The notes beneath the pieces were generated by a model that was given only the letters and a program-made list of their open reading frames with translations, was not told the origin of the DNA and made no database searches. This document shows positions 1 through 9,696 of a stretch of DNA of 64,000 bases, piece after piece. This DNA comes from Nocardia sp. NBC_00565 (GTDB lineage Bacteria; Actinomycetota; Actinomycetes; Mycobacteriales; Mycobacteriaceae), in contig NZ_CP107785.1 in NCBI RefSeq assembly GCF_036345915.1, forward strand, positions 2,666,001 through 2,730,000, given 5' to 3'. The translations under genes were made by a program, and so were the position numbers. Each line of letters opens with the position of its first letter. The stretch's first letter is position 1.

Positions 1-127
1 GGGCTGCGGGGAACACGATATTCACCAGCTCGTAACAGCGAAACATGCTGCTGAGCCGGTATTCGGGCCACAATCGAAACTACGGCGATTCCGCCGACAA
101 CCTGTGCGATCAGTCGATCGCCAGTCG

Positions 128-163
128 GGTGGAGTCCGGGTGTCGTGCCCCTCGGACTCCACC
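128..163. terminator. hairpin downstream of cbbR
   Basis: Perfect 11-bp inverted repeat (GGTGGAGTCCG at 128-138, CGGACTCCACC at 153-163) with a 14-nt loop, just past the cbbR stop. It could end leftward cbbR transcription. There is no T-run, so it would be a GC-rich actinobacterial-type terminator. The first 127 bases hold no gene I can support. Confidence 0.5.
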
Positions 164-177
164 GCCCGACCGATCCG

Positions 178-1050
178 TCAGCCGGTGTGGAAGGCGTGGG
201 GGCCTACTTCGGCGGGGTCGAGGATGTGGGCCAGGAAGAGGCGGGTGGTTGGGGTGGGGGTGCGGGTGGTGACGGCGTGCCACGGGCGGTCCATGGGGGT
301 GCCGTCTACCGGGAGTACTTGGAGCAGACCGGATTCGAGATCCTGAGCCAGCGCGTCGCTGTGGATGAGGGTGACGCCGAGACCTTCGCGGGCGGCGGCC
401 AGGACCGCGCCGTGACTGCCGAGAGTGAGGGTGGGCGGTGCGATTTCGAGGCGGTCGATGAGGCTGAGGGTGGCGTCGCGGGTGCCGGAACCACGGCCGC
501 GTAGCAGCCAGGTGCTGCGCAGGGGGTCGGGGCAGCCGGGGGCGCCGACGACGACGAGTTGGCTGGGGCGGCGCGCGCGGATGACCAGGCCGGTGTCGCG
601 CGGCGGGCGGCCCGCGATGACGAGATCTGTTTCGTGGTGGTGCAATTCGAGGAACAGCACGTCGCGCGGGTGCACGGACAGGCTGAGTTCGATATCCGGA
701 TAGCGGTTGCGAAACGATGCGAGCAGCCGCAGCAGCACGTATTCACCCGCGGTGGCGACGACGCCGATCCGCAGTTTGCCGGTCTCGGCGCGGCGGACCG
801 CGGCGTTGGCCTCCTTCATGAGGCCGAGGATGGTGCGGCAGTATTCGGAGTAGATCCGTCCCGCCTCGGTGAGCGCGATACCGCGCCCGGATTTCGCGAT
901 GAGCTTTGCGCCGAGCTGCTTTTCGATGTGCGCGACGGCCGCGGATACGGCGGCCTCGGTGACATGCAATTGGGTGGCGGCGCGGCGGATGCTGCCCTGC
1001 CGGGCCACGGCCAGGAATGTTTCCATCCGAGCCGCACTCACCATACCCAC
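178..1050 (-). CDS. cbbR: LysR-family regulator of the Calvin-cycle operon (CbbR)
   Basis: A 290-residue LysR-type protein. The N-terminal winged helix-turn-helix covers about residues 6-65 (MLxxxARQGSIRRAATQLHVTEAAVSAAVAHIEK pattern), followed by the two-lobed effector-binding domain. CbbR proteins activate cbb operons in response to metabolites such as RuBP or NADPH. It is transcribed away from cbbL with about 250 bp between them, the standard cbbR/cbbL layout, and a 17-bp inverted repeat in that gap is the natural operator. The CbbR name rests on position; the family itself is clear. The ATG at 1050 is used, and a start at residue 3 or 4 is equally possible. Confidence 0.85.
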   Translation of the reverse strand: MGMVSAARMETFLAVARQGSIRRAATQLHVTEAAVSAAVAHIEKQLGAKLIAKSGRGIALTEAGRIYSEYCRTILGLMKEANAAVRRAETGKLRIGVVATAGEYVLLRLLASFRNRYPDIELSLSVHPRDVLFLELHHHETDLVIAGRPPRDTGLVIRARRPSQLVVVGAPGCPDPLRSTWLLRGRGSGTRDATLSLIDRLEIAPPTLTLGSHGAVLAAAREGLGVTLIHSDALAQDLESGLLQVLPVDGTPMDRPWHAVTTRTPTPTTRLFLAHILDPAEVGPHAFHTG

Positions 1051-1094
1051 AATTCGACGGTATCAAACTCTATGAATCCGTTGAGTATTCGGAG

Positions 1095-1105
1095 AAACAA
1101 TCAAA

Positions 1106-1111
<6 letters not shown>
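1095..1111. promoter_or_regulatory. candidate CbbR operator
   Basis: Perfect inverted repeat AAACAAT-CAA-ATTGTTT in the cbbR-cbbL intergenic region. The surrounding AT-rich stretch (about 1060-1115) contrasts with the GC-rich flanks. LysR proteins bind interrupted dyads containing T-N11-A, and this is the best such dyad here. Inference from position and symmetry. Confidence 0.5.
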
Positions 1112-2742
<1,631 letters not shown>

Positions 2743-2758
2743 ACGACAGGACCTTCCC

Positions 2759-3181
2759 ATGTATCTGCGTCACGGAACCTTCTCGTATCTGCCCGAACTC
2801 ACCGATGCCGAGATCGCGGCCCAGGTGCGCTATGCGCTGCTCAACAACTGGCCGGTGTCCATCGAGTACACCGATGACCCGCACCCTCGCAACGCGTATT
2901 GGGAGATGTGGGGTTTGCCGCTGTTCGATCTCGACGAGCCCGACGGCGTGCTCGCCGAGATCGACGCCTGCCGCAATACCTTTCCGCGGCACTACATTCG
3001 GGTCCTGGCCTACGACGCCCGCTACGGCAGGCAGACGACAGCGCTGAGCTTTCTGGTGCAGCGTCCCGCCGACGAGCCCGGATTCCTGTTGACCCGTACC
3101 GAAGGCCCGGATCGCCGACAGCTCTACGGCCTGCGCTCCTATGCCACCGACGAACGTCCGGGTGCACGGTATGGCGGCTGA
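2759..3181 (+). CDS. cbbS: RuBisCO small subunit, red-type
   Basis: 140 residues, starting 16 bp after cbbL. It begins with the typical small-subunit pattern ([14 protein letters not shown]), followed by the region with [21 protein letters not shown] (residues 42-62) and the [13 protein letters not shown] strand. The C-terminal extension after residue 100 is characteristic of red-type small subunits, where it forms an extra hairpin in the L8S8 core. ATG at 2759 follows AGGA at about 2748. The 3' end overlaps the cbbX start by 11 bp, indicating coupled expression. Confidence 0.95.
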   Translation: MYLRHGTFSYLPELTDAEIAAQVRYALLNNWPVSIEYTDDPHPRNAYWEMWGLPLFDLDEPDGVLAEIDACRNTFPRHYIRVLAYDARYGRQTTALSFLVQRPADEPGFLLTRTEGPDRRQLYGLRSYATDERPGARYGG

Positions 3182-4196
3182 AAGGTCGAGCGCGGCAAGC
3201 GGTTTCCGATTGCACCGGCCGGGCGTGGAGGACGGCAGGCCGGTGCGAGCGGTGCCGGCGGGCGCTCCGCCGACGGGTGAGGTGCTGGCCGAGGACGCGG
3301 TGCTGGATCTGTCGGCCGATATCGCGGGCAACGACGTCGAGGACGTTTTGACCAGGCTCGACGCCGAACTCGTCGGTTTGGCGAATGTGAAGCGGCGGGT
3401 GCGCGAGATCGCGGCGCTGCTGCTCATCGATCGGGCGCGGCAGCGGTTCGGGCTCGATGCGTCCCGGCCGACCATGCATATGAGCTTCACCGGCGGGCCC
3501 GGCACCGGTAAGACCACCGTCGCACTGCGCATGGCCGAGATGCTGCACGCGCTCGGCTACATCCGGAAACCGAAGGTGCATACGGTTACTCGCGACGATC
3601 TGGTCGGCCAGTTCATCGGACACACCGCACCCAAGACGAAGGAAGCCCTCGCCAAGGCGGCCGGGGGAGTGCTGTTCATCGACGAGGCCTACTACCTGTT
3701 CCGCCCGGAGAACGAGCGCGATTACGGGCAGGAAGTCATCGAGATCCTGCTGCAGGAGATGGAGAGCGAGCGCACCAGCCTGGTGGTCATCTTCGCGGGC
3801 TACCCGGATCGGATGGAGAAGTTCTTCTCGGCCAATCCGGGATTGTCCTCGCGGGTCGCCCACCATCTGGAATTCAGTGACTACGCGCACGAGGAATTGG
3901 TGCGTATCGCCGAACTCATGGTGGCGCGGGACAACTTCCGTTTCGACGACACCGGATACGCCGCCTTCGGGGAATACCTCGCGCTGCGCATGACCAGACC
4001 GCGATTCTCCAATGCGCGCAGCGTGCGCAATGCGCTGGACCGGTGCCGGTTGCGGCAGGCCAAGCGGTTGGTCGAATTGCGCCGACCGCTCACCAAGACC
4101 GACCTGATCACGCTGACCGACCAGGATGTCTACGGGAGCAGTGTTTTCGGGACAGCAGAGCAGCCGGATGGGCCGACCGCGAGGGCGCCCGCGTGA
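3171..4196 (+). CDS. cbbX: red-type RuBisCO activase CbbX, AAA+ ATPase
   Basis: 341 residues. CbbX hexamers thread the C-terminus of inhibited red-type CbbL to release bound sugar phosphates. Walker A GGPGTGKT is near residues 108-115 and Walker [11 protein letters not shown] near 165-175; the pore-loop region (QFIGHT) and a sensor arginine follow. The start is uncertain: ATG at 3171 overlaps cbbS by 11 bp, an in-frame ATG lies at 3141, and neither has a strong Shine-Dalgarno. The first 45 or so residues are Ala/Gly/Pro-rich and poorly conserved, so a later GTG is also possible. Co-location with cbbLS supports the red-type assignment. Confidence 0.93.
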   Translation: MAAERSSAASGFRLHRPGVEDGRPVRAVPAGAPPTGEVLAEDAVLDLSADIAGNDVEDVLTRLDAELVGLANVKRRVREIAALLLIDRARQRFGLDASRPTMHMSFTGGPGTGKTTVALRMAEMLHALGYIRKPKVHTVTRDDLVGQFIGHTAPKTKEALAKAAGGVLFIDEAYYLFRPENERDYGQEVIEILLQEMESERTSLVVIFAGYPDRMEKFFSANPGLSSRVAHHLEFSDYAHEELVRIAELMVARDNFRFDDTGYAAFGEYLALRMTRPRFSNARSVRNALDRCRLRQAKRLVELRRPLTKTDLITLTDQDVYGSSVFGTAEQPDGPTARAPA

Positions 4197-4211
4197 CGAG
4201 ATCGAGAACTC

Positions 4212-5276
4212 ATGCCAGAAGGACTCAAGACCCTCACCCGCTATACGATCGAGCAGGAGCACCGGCATCCCGGATCCTCCGGTGAATTCTCCGCTCTGGT
4301 GAATGTCGTCGCGACCGCGACGAAGATCATCGCCAACCAGGTGACCAGGGGCGCCATCGTCGGCTCGCTCGGCGCATCGGAGCCGGACAACCTGCCACCG
4401 ACGGTGCACCGCAAGCTCGACGCCATCGCCAATGACATCATGGTGGCCGAGACCCAGTGGACGGGGCATCTGTCGGCGCTGTTATCGGAGCAGATGAGCG
4501 ATATTCATCCGGTGCCGGATGTGCACCGGCGCGGGAAATATCTGCTGGCCTTCGATCCATTGGACGGATCGTCCAATATCGATGTGAATCTGCCTGTCGG
4601 AACGATTTTCAGTGTGCTGCGAGCACCCGATAACGGCCCGCCGAGCGCGGCGGACTTCCTGCAGCCGGGGGTGCGCCAGGTCTGCGCGGGATTCACGCTG
4701 TATGGGCCCGCGACCATGCTGGTGATCACCACCGGCAGCGGTGTCGACGGCTTCACGCTGGATCGGGAGATCGGCGCGTTCGTACTGACCCACCCGCGCA
4801 TGCGAATCCCCGAGGACACTTCGGGTTTCGCGATCAACGCCGCCAATGAGCGGTTCTGGGAGCGGCCCGTGCGCAGGTATGTACACGAATGCCTCGACGG
4901 GGTGGACGGGCCGCGTGGGCGGGACTTCAATATGCGCTGGGTGGCGTCGCTGGTCGCGGACACCTTCCACATCCTGACCCGCGGCGGGGTCTATCTGTAC
5001 CCGTACGACACCCGGCGGCCGGGACGGGTGTCGCTGCTGTACGGCGCGAATCCGATCGCCTACATCGTCGAACAGGCCGGCGGCTGGGCGACCACGGGCG
5101 GGGAGCGGGTGCTCGAGGTGCCGCCCGAGCAGGTACACCACCAGGTGCCGTTGATCTTCGGCTCGCGCAATGAGGTCGAGCGGATCGAGCGCTACCACAG
5201 CGAACCCGAGGAAGGGCCCAGTTTCGACAGCTCGCTGTTCGGATCGCGCTCGTTGTTTCGTCCGGCCGGTCGCTGA
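4212..5276 (+). CDS. cbbF: class I fructose-1,6-bisphosphatase
   Basis: 354 residues. It hydrolyses fructose 1,6-bisphosphate to fructose 6-phosphate and, in Calvin-cycle organisms, often also sedoheptulose 1,7-bisphosphate. The metal-binding DPLDGSSNID motif spans residues 115-124, and the substrate-binding YxLYPYDT-type segment and E near QAGG follow in the C-terminal half. One oddity: the acidic SEE motif that usually precedes the DPLDG site reads SEQ at residues 92-94. Mycobacteria and their relatives normally use the unrelated GlpX (class II) enzyme, so a class I copy is a dedicated autotrophy gene. It lies 15 bp after cbbX. Confidence 0.93.
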   Translation: MPEGLKTLTRYTIEQEHRHPGSSGEFSALVNVVATATKIIANQVTRGAIVGSLGASEPDNLPPTVHRKLDAIANDIMVAETQWTGHLSALLSEQMSDIHPVPDVHRRGKYLLAFDPLDGSSNIDVNLPVGTIFSVLRAPDNGPPSAADFLQPGVRQVCAGFTLYGPATMLVITTGSGVDGFTLDREIGAFVLTHPRMRIPEDTSGFAINAANERFWERPVRRYVHECLDGVDGPRGRDFNMRWVASLVADTFHILTRGGVYLYPYDTRRPGRVSLLYGANPIAYIVEQAGGWATTGGERVLEVPPEQVHHQVPLIFGSRNEVERIERYHSEPEEGPSFDSSLFGSRSLFRPAGR

Positions 5277-5306
5277 ATTCTGTTGTCCGGCAATCGAGGA
5301 GGTGCC

Positions 5307-6185
5307 ATGTCGGTCAAACATCCCGTCGTCGCCATCACCGGATCATCCGGTGCGGGAACGACCAGTGTCACGCGGACCTTCCAGGAGATATTCCGCCGCG
5401 AAGGCATCAATGCGGTAATCGTGGAGGGGGATTCGTTCCACCGCTACGACCGCAACGAGATGAAACTCGCGATGGCCGAGGCCGAACAGAACCACAATCG
5501 CACCTTCTCGCATTTCGGTGAGGAGGCGAATCTGCTGAAAGAGCTGGAGACGCTGTTTCACGATTACGGTGAAACCGGCGTCGGTTCGGTGCGCAGATAC
5601 CTGCACGACGATCTCGAAGCGAAACCGTACGGGCAGCCCGCGGGCACTTTTACGCCGTGGGAGGATCTGTCGCCCGGCAGCGATCTGCTGTTCTACGAGG
5701 GGCTACACGGTGCCGCGGTCACCGATGCGGTGAATGTCGCGCAATACGCGGATCTGCTGGTCGGCGTGGTGCCGATCGTCAACCTCGAATGGACCCAGAA
5801 GGTCATCCGGGACAAGACCGAACGCGGGTACTCCAGTGAGGCCGTGATCGATACGATCCTGCGCCGCATGCCCGACTACGTGAAATACATCTGCCCCCAG
5901 TTCTCCCACACCTACGTCAACTTCCAACGCGTCCCGACCGTGGACACTTCGAACCCCTTCATCGCCCGCACCATCCCCACCGCCGACGAAAGTTTCGTCG
6001 TCATCCGCTTCGCCGACCCCAAGGTCATCGATTTCCCCTACCTCCTATCGATGCTGCACGACTCCTTCATGTCCCGCCCCAATTGCATCGTCGTCCCCGG
6101 CGGCAAAATGGAACTGGCCATGCAACTCATCTTCACGCCCTTGATCCTGCGACTGATGGACAAGCGCCCCAAGCGTTCTCGCTGA
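5307..6185 (+). CDS. cbbP: phosphoribulokinase, bacterial class I type
   Basis: 292 residues. It phosphorylates ribulose 5-phosphate to the RuBisCO substrate. P-loop GSSGAGTT spans residues 12-19, followed by EGDSFHRYDRNEMK and the YEGLHG motif around residue 132. Length and motifs match the octameric proteobacterial PRK rather than the plant/cyanobacterial one. An in-frame GTG/TTG lies at 5283, but ATG 5307 has a strong GAGGAGG site at 5296-5302 and is chosen. It is the last gene of the cbb operon; cbbT, cbbA and cbbG are not in the window. Confidence 0.95.
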   Translation: MSVKHPVVAITGSSGAGTTSVTRTFQEIFRREGINAVIVEGDSFHRYDRNEMKLAMAEAEQNHNRTFSHFGEEANLLKELETLFHDYGETGVGSVRRYLHDDLEAKPYGQPAGTFTPWEDLSPGSDLLFYEGLHGAAVTDAVNVAQYADLLVGVVPIVNLEWTQKVIRDKTERGYSSEAVIDTILRRMPDYVKYICPQFSHTYVNFQRVPTVDTSNPFIARTIPTADESFVVIRFADPKVIDFPYLLSMLHDSFMSRPNCIVVPGGKMELAMQLIFTPLILRLMDKRPKRSR

Positions 6186-6302
6186 TCGGGGTCATCGCGA
6201 GTTTGTCCCGGGTCGCGGCGGCACTCCGGGTTCGTCCTGGAAAGCCCTTTCCCCGTGACGATTCGGTTCACTGACCTTGACGGCTGAGCCATCGAAAGCG
6301 CC

Positions 6303-7265
6303 CTACTGCCTTCCGCGGTCCAGACGGATCTGCGCCACCAGGGCTCGGTGGTCCGCGCCGATCAGGTCCACTGTCTCCACCGCGACCGCACGGCCAGCGG
6401 CGACCAGGATGTGGTCGATACCGACCAGGGGCGGCCACCGCTTATCGGTCGGATAGGTGACCAGGTGTCCGGCGCCCGCCTGTTCGACAGCATCGTTGAA
6501 ACGACCTGACAACATCGCGCGGTACTGCGCATGATCGTAGGTCGCGTTGAAGTCGCCACCGACGATCGCCGGCCGACTCGACGGCGACCGTTCGAGAATT
6601 TCGCGCAGACGGGACAATTCGTCGGCCCACACCTGCGTACCGAACACCGGTGGCACCGGATGGAACGCGTACACCGTGACCGGTCCGGCATCGGGGATGC
6701 TCGCTGTCGCCGAGAGCTGGTTCAGCACGAACCCGTCGTACTCGACGGTTTCCGACAGGGGGTAGCTGCTCCAGATTCCCGTCCCGCTCGCGGTCCTTCC
6801 AGGGGAGAGATACCGATGCGGCAATAACTCGTCGAGCCCCGCGCGGCCGAGATCCTCGACCGCCGCCGGCGTGAGTTCATTGACGGTGAGCAATACGACG
6901 TTCCGTGCGCGCACCTGGTCGACCAGCGCCCGAGGATCAGCTCCGTCGAACAGAAGATTGGCCTGCATCACTATTACTGCCCGTCCATCCTCATCGCCCG
7001 AGCGACCGACGTACAGCGGAGCTTGAGTCCACACCGCGGCGGCCACGACAACGACCGCCACCCCCGCACCGCTCCAGCGCCGCATGACGACAAACGCCAC
7101 CGCCCCAACAAGCGCGGAGCTCATCAGGTACGGGGCACCCGAAGCTGCTAAGACCAACATTCGAGACCACGACCGACTGAAGTGCAACGCGACTCCAGCT
7201 GCTCCTGCGAGTGTTGCAGTCCACGCGAGCACCTCGACACCGACCCGGACCAGCTTCGAATTCAC
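6303..7265 (-). CDS. membrane-anchored endonuclease/exonuclease/phosphatase-family protein
   Basis: About 320 residues. Three hydrophobic segments lie in the N-terminal 90 residues, followed by a cytosolic-enzyme fold with EEP motifs: VMQANLLFDG, a ...E-type region, GGDFNATYDHAQYRAML, and the terminal GADHRALVAQIRL (catalytic D/H pair). Actinobacterial proteins of this layout are annotated as phosphodiesterase-like; the substrate is unknown. The frame stays open up to 7364, but the extra N-terminal 33 residues look non-coding, so GTG 7265 is preferred with modest confidence. Confidence 0.75.
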   Translation of the reverse strand: MNSKLVRVGVEVLAWTATLAGAAGVALHFSRSWSRMLVLAASGAPYLMSSALVGAVAFVVMRRWSGAGVAVVVVAAAVWTQAPLYVGRSGDEDGRAVIVMQANLLFDGADPRALVDQVRARNVVLLTVNELTPAAVEDLGRAGLDELLPHRYLSPGRTASGTGIWSSYPLSETVEYDGFVLNQLSATASIPDAGPVTVYAFHPVPPVFGTQVWADELSRLREILERSPSSRPAIVGGDFNATYDHAQYRAMLSGRFNDAVEQAGAGHLVTYPTDKRWPPLVGIDHILVAAGRAVAVETVDLIGADHRALVAQIRLDRGRQ

Positions 7266-7396
7266 ACCCAACAGACAAGCACACGAGCTTGGCAACGCTT
7301 GTCGATGACCAAGTTGAGATGAGGACGCAAGGGCCACCGAAGGTTTCGCCGTGCGGTCCGTCAAGAACAGCTGCCCAGACTTTGCGAGCTGCGGAT

Positions 7397-7618
7397 CTAC
7401 GATTCGCCCTCGCGGTTGCGCTGGCGTTCTTCTTCCTGGCGGCGGGCTTCGCGGCGTTGGGATTCGGCGCGTTCGCGTAGGCCGCGCAGGAAGGCTTCGT
7501 CGTCGTCCGGGTTTTGCGGAACGTAGCGGCCGGGGCGGTCATATCCGGAGTAGGTGGTGGTGGAGCGGGAGCCCGGTTCGCCGCTTGCGGATTCATGCCA
7601 GGGGCAATTGATCGGATC
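7397..7618 (-). pseudogene. 73-codon coding-like frame without a start codon, overlapping the dinB stop
   Basis: Reading leftward from 7618, one frame encodes 73 residues: an N-terminal DPINCPWHESASGEPG segment, an aromatic middle (TYSGYDRPGRYVP), an acidic patch and a charged RE/QR-rich helix ending at TAG 7397-7399. Codon choice is strongly actinobacterial. The frame runs upstream into dinB (open to about 7790) with no ATG, GTG or TTG. It is therefore a gene that lost its 5' end, a downstream gene reached by frameshift from dinB, or a gene with a non-canonical start. Confidence 0.5.
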
Positions 7619-9032
7619 AGTCGGGGAGCAGCGGCACCGACAGGCCTTCGCCGCGGCCGATGAGAGCGGCGCGGGTGACGGCGGCCGAGCCGAAGCGGCG
7701 GCGCAGATCGTCGAGGGTGGCGTCGAGAGTGTTGGTGGCGCGGGGTTCCAGGGGGAGGGTGAGTTGGATGGCGTCGGCGTTGTCGAGGTTGGTCAGGGCC
7801 AGACCGATGAGGGTGAGGCCACGTTCCTGGATCATCGGCATCGCGGTGTCGAGCAGAGCACGAGCGGTATGCAGGATCGTCTCGGTGTGATCGGTCGCCT
7901 CGGACAGTGTGTGCGAGCGGGTAGCGCGGGTGAAATCGTCGAAACGCATGCGCAGCACCACCGTTCGGCACACGCGTTCGGCCGCGCGCAGGCGACGGCC
8001 GAGGCGGTCGGTGAGGCCGTGCAGGTAGGCCTCGATCTCGTCGGGCGGTCGGTACCGGCGGCCGAGTGCGCGCTGGGCGCCGATGGAGCGGCGGCGCACG
8101 CCGGTTTCGACGCGGCGCGGGTCGCGGGCCCAGGACAGTGCGTAGAGATGCCGGGCGGCACCGGGACCGAGGATCGCGCGCAGCGCAGACTCACCGAGGT
8201 CGGCCAACTGCCCGATCCGGGTGATGCCGTGTTCGTGCAGAATGCGCGAGGTGACCTCGCCGACGCCCCAGAGTCGTTCGACCGGCAGCGGATGCAGGAA
8301 GTCGAGTTCGAGTTCCGGTGGCACCAGGCGCAGTCCATCGGGTTTGGCGACCGCGCTGGCCACCTTGGCGAGGAATTTGGTGCGGGCGATACCGACCGAA
8401 ATCGGCAGCCCGACCTGCTCCCGGACCGCCGTCCGCAGCCGCCGCCCGATATCGACGGGTTCACCCGCGATCCGCCGCAGCCCGCCGACATCCAGAAACG
8501 CCTCGTCGATCGAGATGCCCTCGACCACCGGCGTGGTGTTGTGGAACACCTCGAAGACGGCTTTACTCGCCTCGGCATATGCCGACATCCGCGGCGGCAC
8601 GACGATGGCATGCGGGCACAACCGCAGCGCCGCACCACCATTCATCGGTGTCCGCACCCCGAACGCCTTCGCCTCATAACTGGCCGCGAGCACCACCCCG
8701 CCACCGACGATCACCGGGCGCCCACGCAACCGCGGATTGTCCCGCTGCTCGACCGAGGCATAGAACGAGTCGAGATCCGCATGCAAGATCGATGCCTCGG
8801 CCCGCGCCTCGATCCGCGGCCGCCCGGACCGCGCGCCACTAGATCGCTCTCGCCCGTAGCCGTCCGCCGCATCGCCGTATCCCTCAGGACTCGGGCGATC
8901 CTGCCGAGGGTCACGTCCTGCGGATCGTGGCGCCGCAACATCGCCATATCCGGCAGAACCCGCCGAATCCCGCCCAGCATCGCGACCACTGGATCGATGC
9001 GCGATCGGGGAGCGGGATTCGGACACGAACAT
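7617..9032 (-). CDS. dinB: Y-family DNA polymerase IV
   Basis: 471 residues. Error-prone translesion polymerase. The catalytic carboxylates sit in HADLDSFYASVEQ (about residues 84-96) and SIDEAFLDV (about 173-181). The thumb helix-hairpin-helix (LWGVGEVT) and the little-finger domain follow. The C-terminus LPLEP before the final DLRRRFG segment resembles a clamp-binding region. An unusual Gly/Asp/Arg/Ser-rich extension of about 80 residues precedes the conserved start; the true start may be internal. It is divergent from the blaI-like gene. Confidence 0.93.
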   Translation of the reverse strand: MFVSESRSPIAHRSSGRDAGRDSAGSAGYGDVAAPRSAGRDPRQDRPSPEGYGDAADGYGRERSSGARSGRPRIEARAEASILHADLDSFYASVEQRDNPRLRGRPVIVGGGVVLAASYEAKAFGVRTPMNGGAALRLCPHAIVVPPRMSAYAEASKAVFEVFHNTTPVVEGISIDEAFLDVGGLRRIAGEPVDIGRRLRTAVREQVGLPISVGIARTKFLAKVASAVAKPDGLRLVPPELELDFLHPLPVERLWGVGEVTSRILHEHGITRIGQLADLGESALRAILGPGAARHLYALSWARDPRRVETGVRRRSIGAQRALGRRYRPPDEIEAYLHGLTDRLGRRLRAAERVCRTVVLRMRFDDFTRATRSHTLSEATDHTETILHTARALLDTAMPMIQERGLTLIGLALTNLDNADAIQLTLPLEPRATNTLDATLDDLRRRFGSAAVTRAALIGRGEGLSVPLLPD

Positions 9033-9085
9033 ATGTTCGCATAGACCACCGACAGTTCGGCACCGCCGCGCGAATCTACGGTATG

Positions 9086-9095
9086 ACTACGTAGT
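9086..9095. promoter_or_regulatory. candidate BlaI-type operator
   Basis: Perfect palindrome ACTACGTAGT about 65 bp upstream of the BlaI-like start, within TATGACTACGTAGTAATA. BlaI/MecI repressors bind dyads with TAC...GTA half-sites. This site also lies in the dinB promoter region. Assignment is by sequence resemblance and position. Confidence 0.45.
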
Positions 9096-9159
9096 AATAA
9101 GCCGAGCCAGCTACCCTGGGACGTCAGGGCAGTCCAGTAGTGATGAGGGAGACGGCGCC

Positions 9160-9540
9160 GTGCGAGGTTTCGGGGATTTGGAGGCGGTGATCATGGACCG
9201 GATCTGGGATCGGGACGCGGAGACCACAACGGTCCGCGAAATCTTCGACGAACTGGCGGCCGAACGCGGCATCGCCTACACCACGGTCATGTCCACCATG
9301 GACAACCTGCACCGCAAGGGCTGGCTGGCGCGCGAACGCGCGGGCAAGGCCTACCGGTACTGGCCCACTCTCACCCGCGAGGAGCACAGCGCCCGGCTCA
9401 TGCTCGAGGCGCTCGGCTCCGGCGGCCGCTCGGATCTGGTGCTCAGTCACTTCGTCGACCGGATCAGCGAGGAGGAGTCGGCCGGACTGCGCGCCGCCCT
9501 GCGCAGGCTGACCTCCCGCAAGACCCCCGAGGCGCCGTGA
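9160..9540 (+). CDS. BlaI/MecI-family transcriptional repressor
   Basis: 126 residues with the penicillinase-repressor winged helix (LEAVIMDRIWDRD, then TTVREIFDEL, and AYTTVMSTMDNLHRKGWL as recognition region) and a C-terminal dimerisation helix pair. GTG start at 9160. It is followed by an M56 metallopeptidase, the usual partner that relieves repression by proteolysis in BlaR/MecR systems. In mycobacteria the homologous pair also controls genes unrelated to beta-lactamase. The stop codon overlaps the first copy of an 80-bp repeat. Confidence 0.9.
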   Translation: MRGFGDLEAVIMDRIWDRDAETTTVREIFDELAAERGIAYTTVMSTMDNLHRKGWLARERAGKAYRYWPTLTREEHSARLMLEALGSGGRSDLVLSHFVDRISEEESAGLRAALRRLTSRKTPEAP

Positions 9541-9696
9541 GCGAGCGCCGCCGAGTGCACCGAGGACGCGGCGCGCGTTCGCGCACGGCGGAGGCCAGCG
9601 CCAGCGAGGCGCAGTCGTGAGCGAGCGTCCGCGAGTGCACCAACGTCGCAGCGCGCCTTCGTGTATCGCGGAGCTGAGTGCCAGCGGGGCGCAATC
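9537..9696 (+). repeat. two tandem 80-bp MIRU-like units between stop and start codons
   Basis: Units at 9537-9616 and 9617-9696, both beginning GTGAGCGAGCG and ending SASxAQS-coding sequence. Each unit is a 27-codon frame that starts at the GTGA overlapping the previous stop and ends at the GTGA beginning the next frame. The chain therefore runs blaI stop/unit 1/unit 2/M56 start without a gap. The peptides share the pattern VSERxRVHxxR-A-S--AE-SAS-AQS. Layout and size match mycobacterial interspersed repetitive units, which sit in the same way between coupled genes. Confidence 0.75.

Noticed and set aside
7554..9044. 496-codon + strand frame opposite dinB
   Set aside because: Shadow of dinB; Gly/Gln/His-rich translation with no motifs, whereas the minus strand has all polymerase motifs.
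9537..9696. Considered as real small proteins of a toxin-antitoxin type
   Set aside because: Two adjacent 80-bp copies with GTGA overlaps fit a repeat element better; the peptides are low-complexity and their identity follows DNA repetition.
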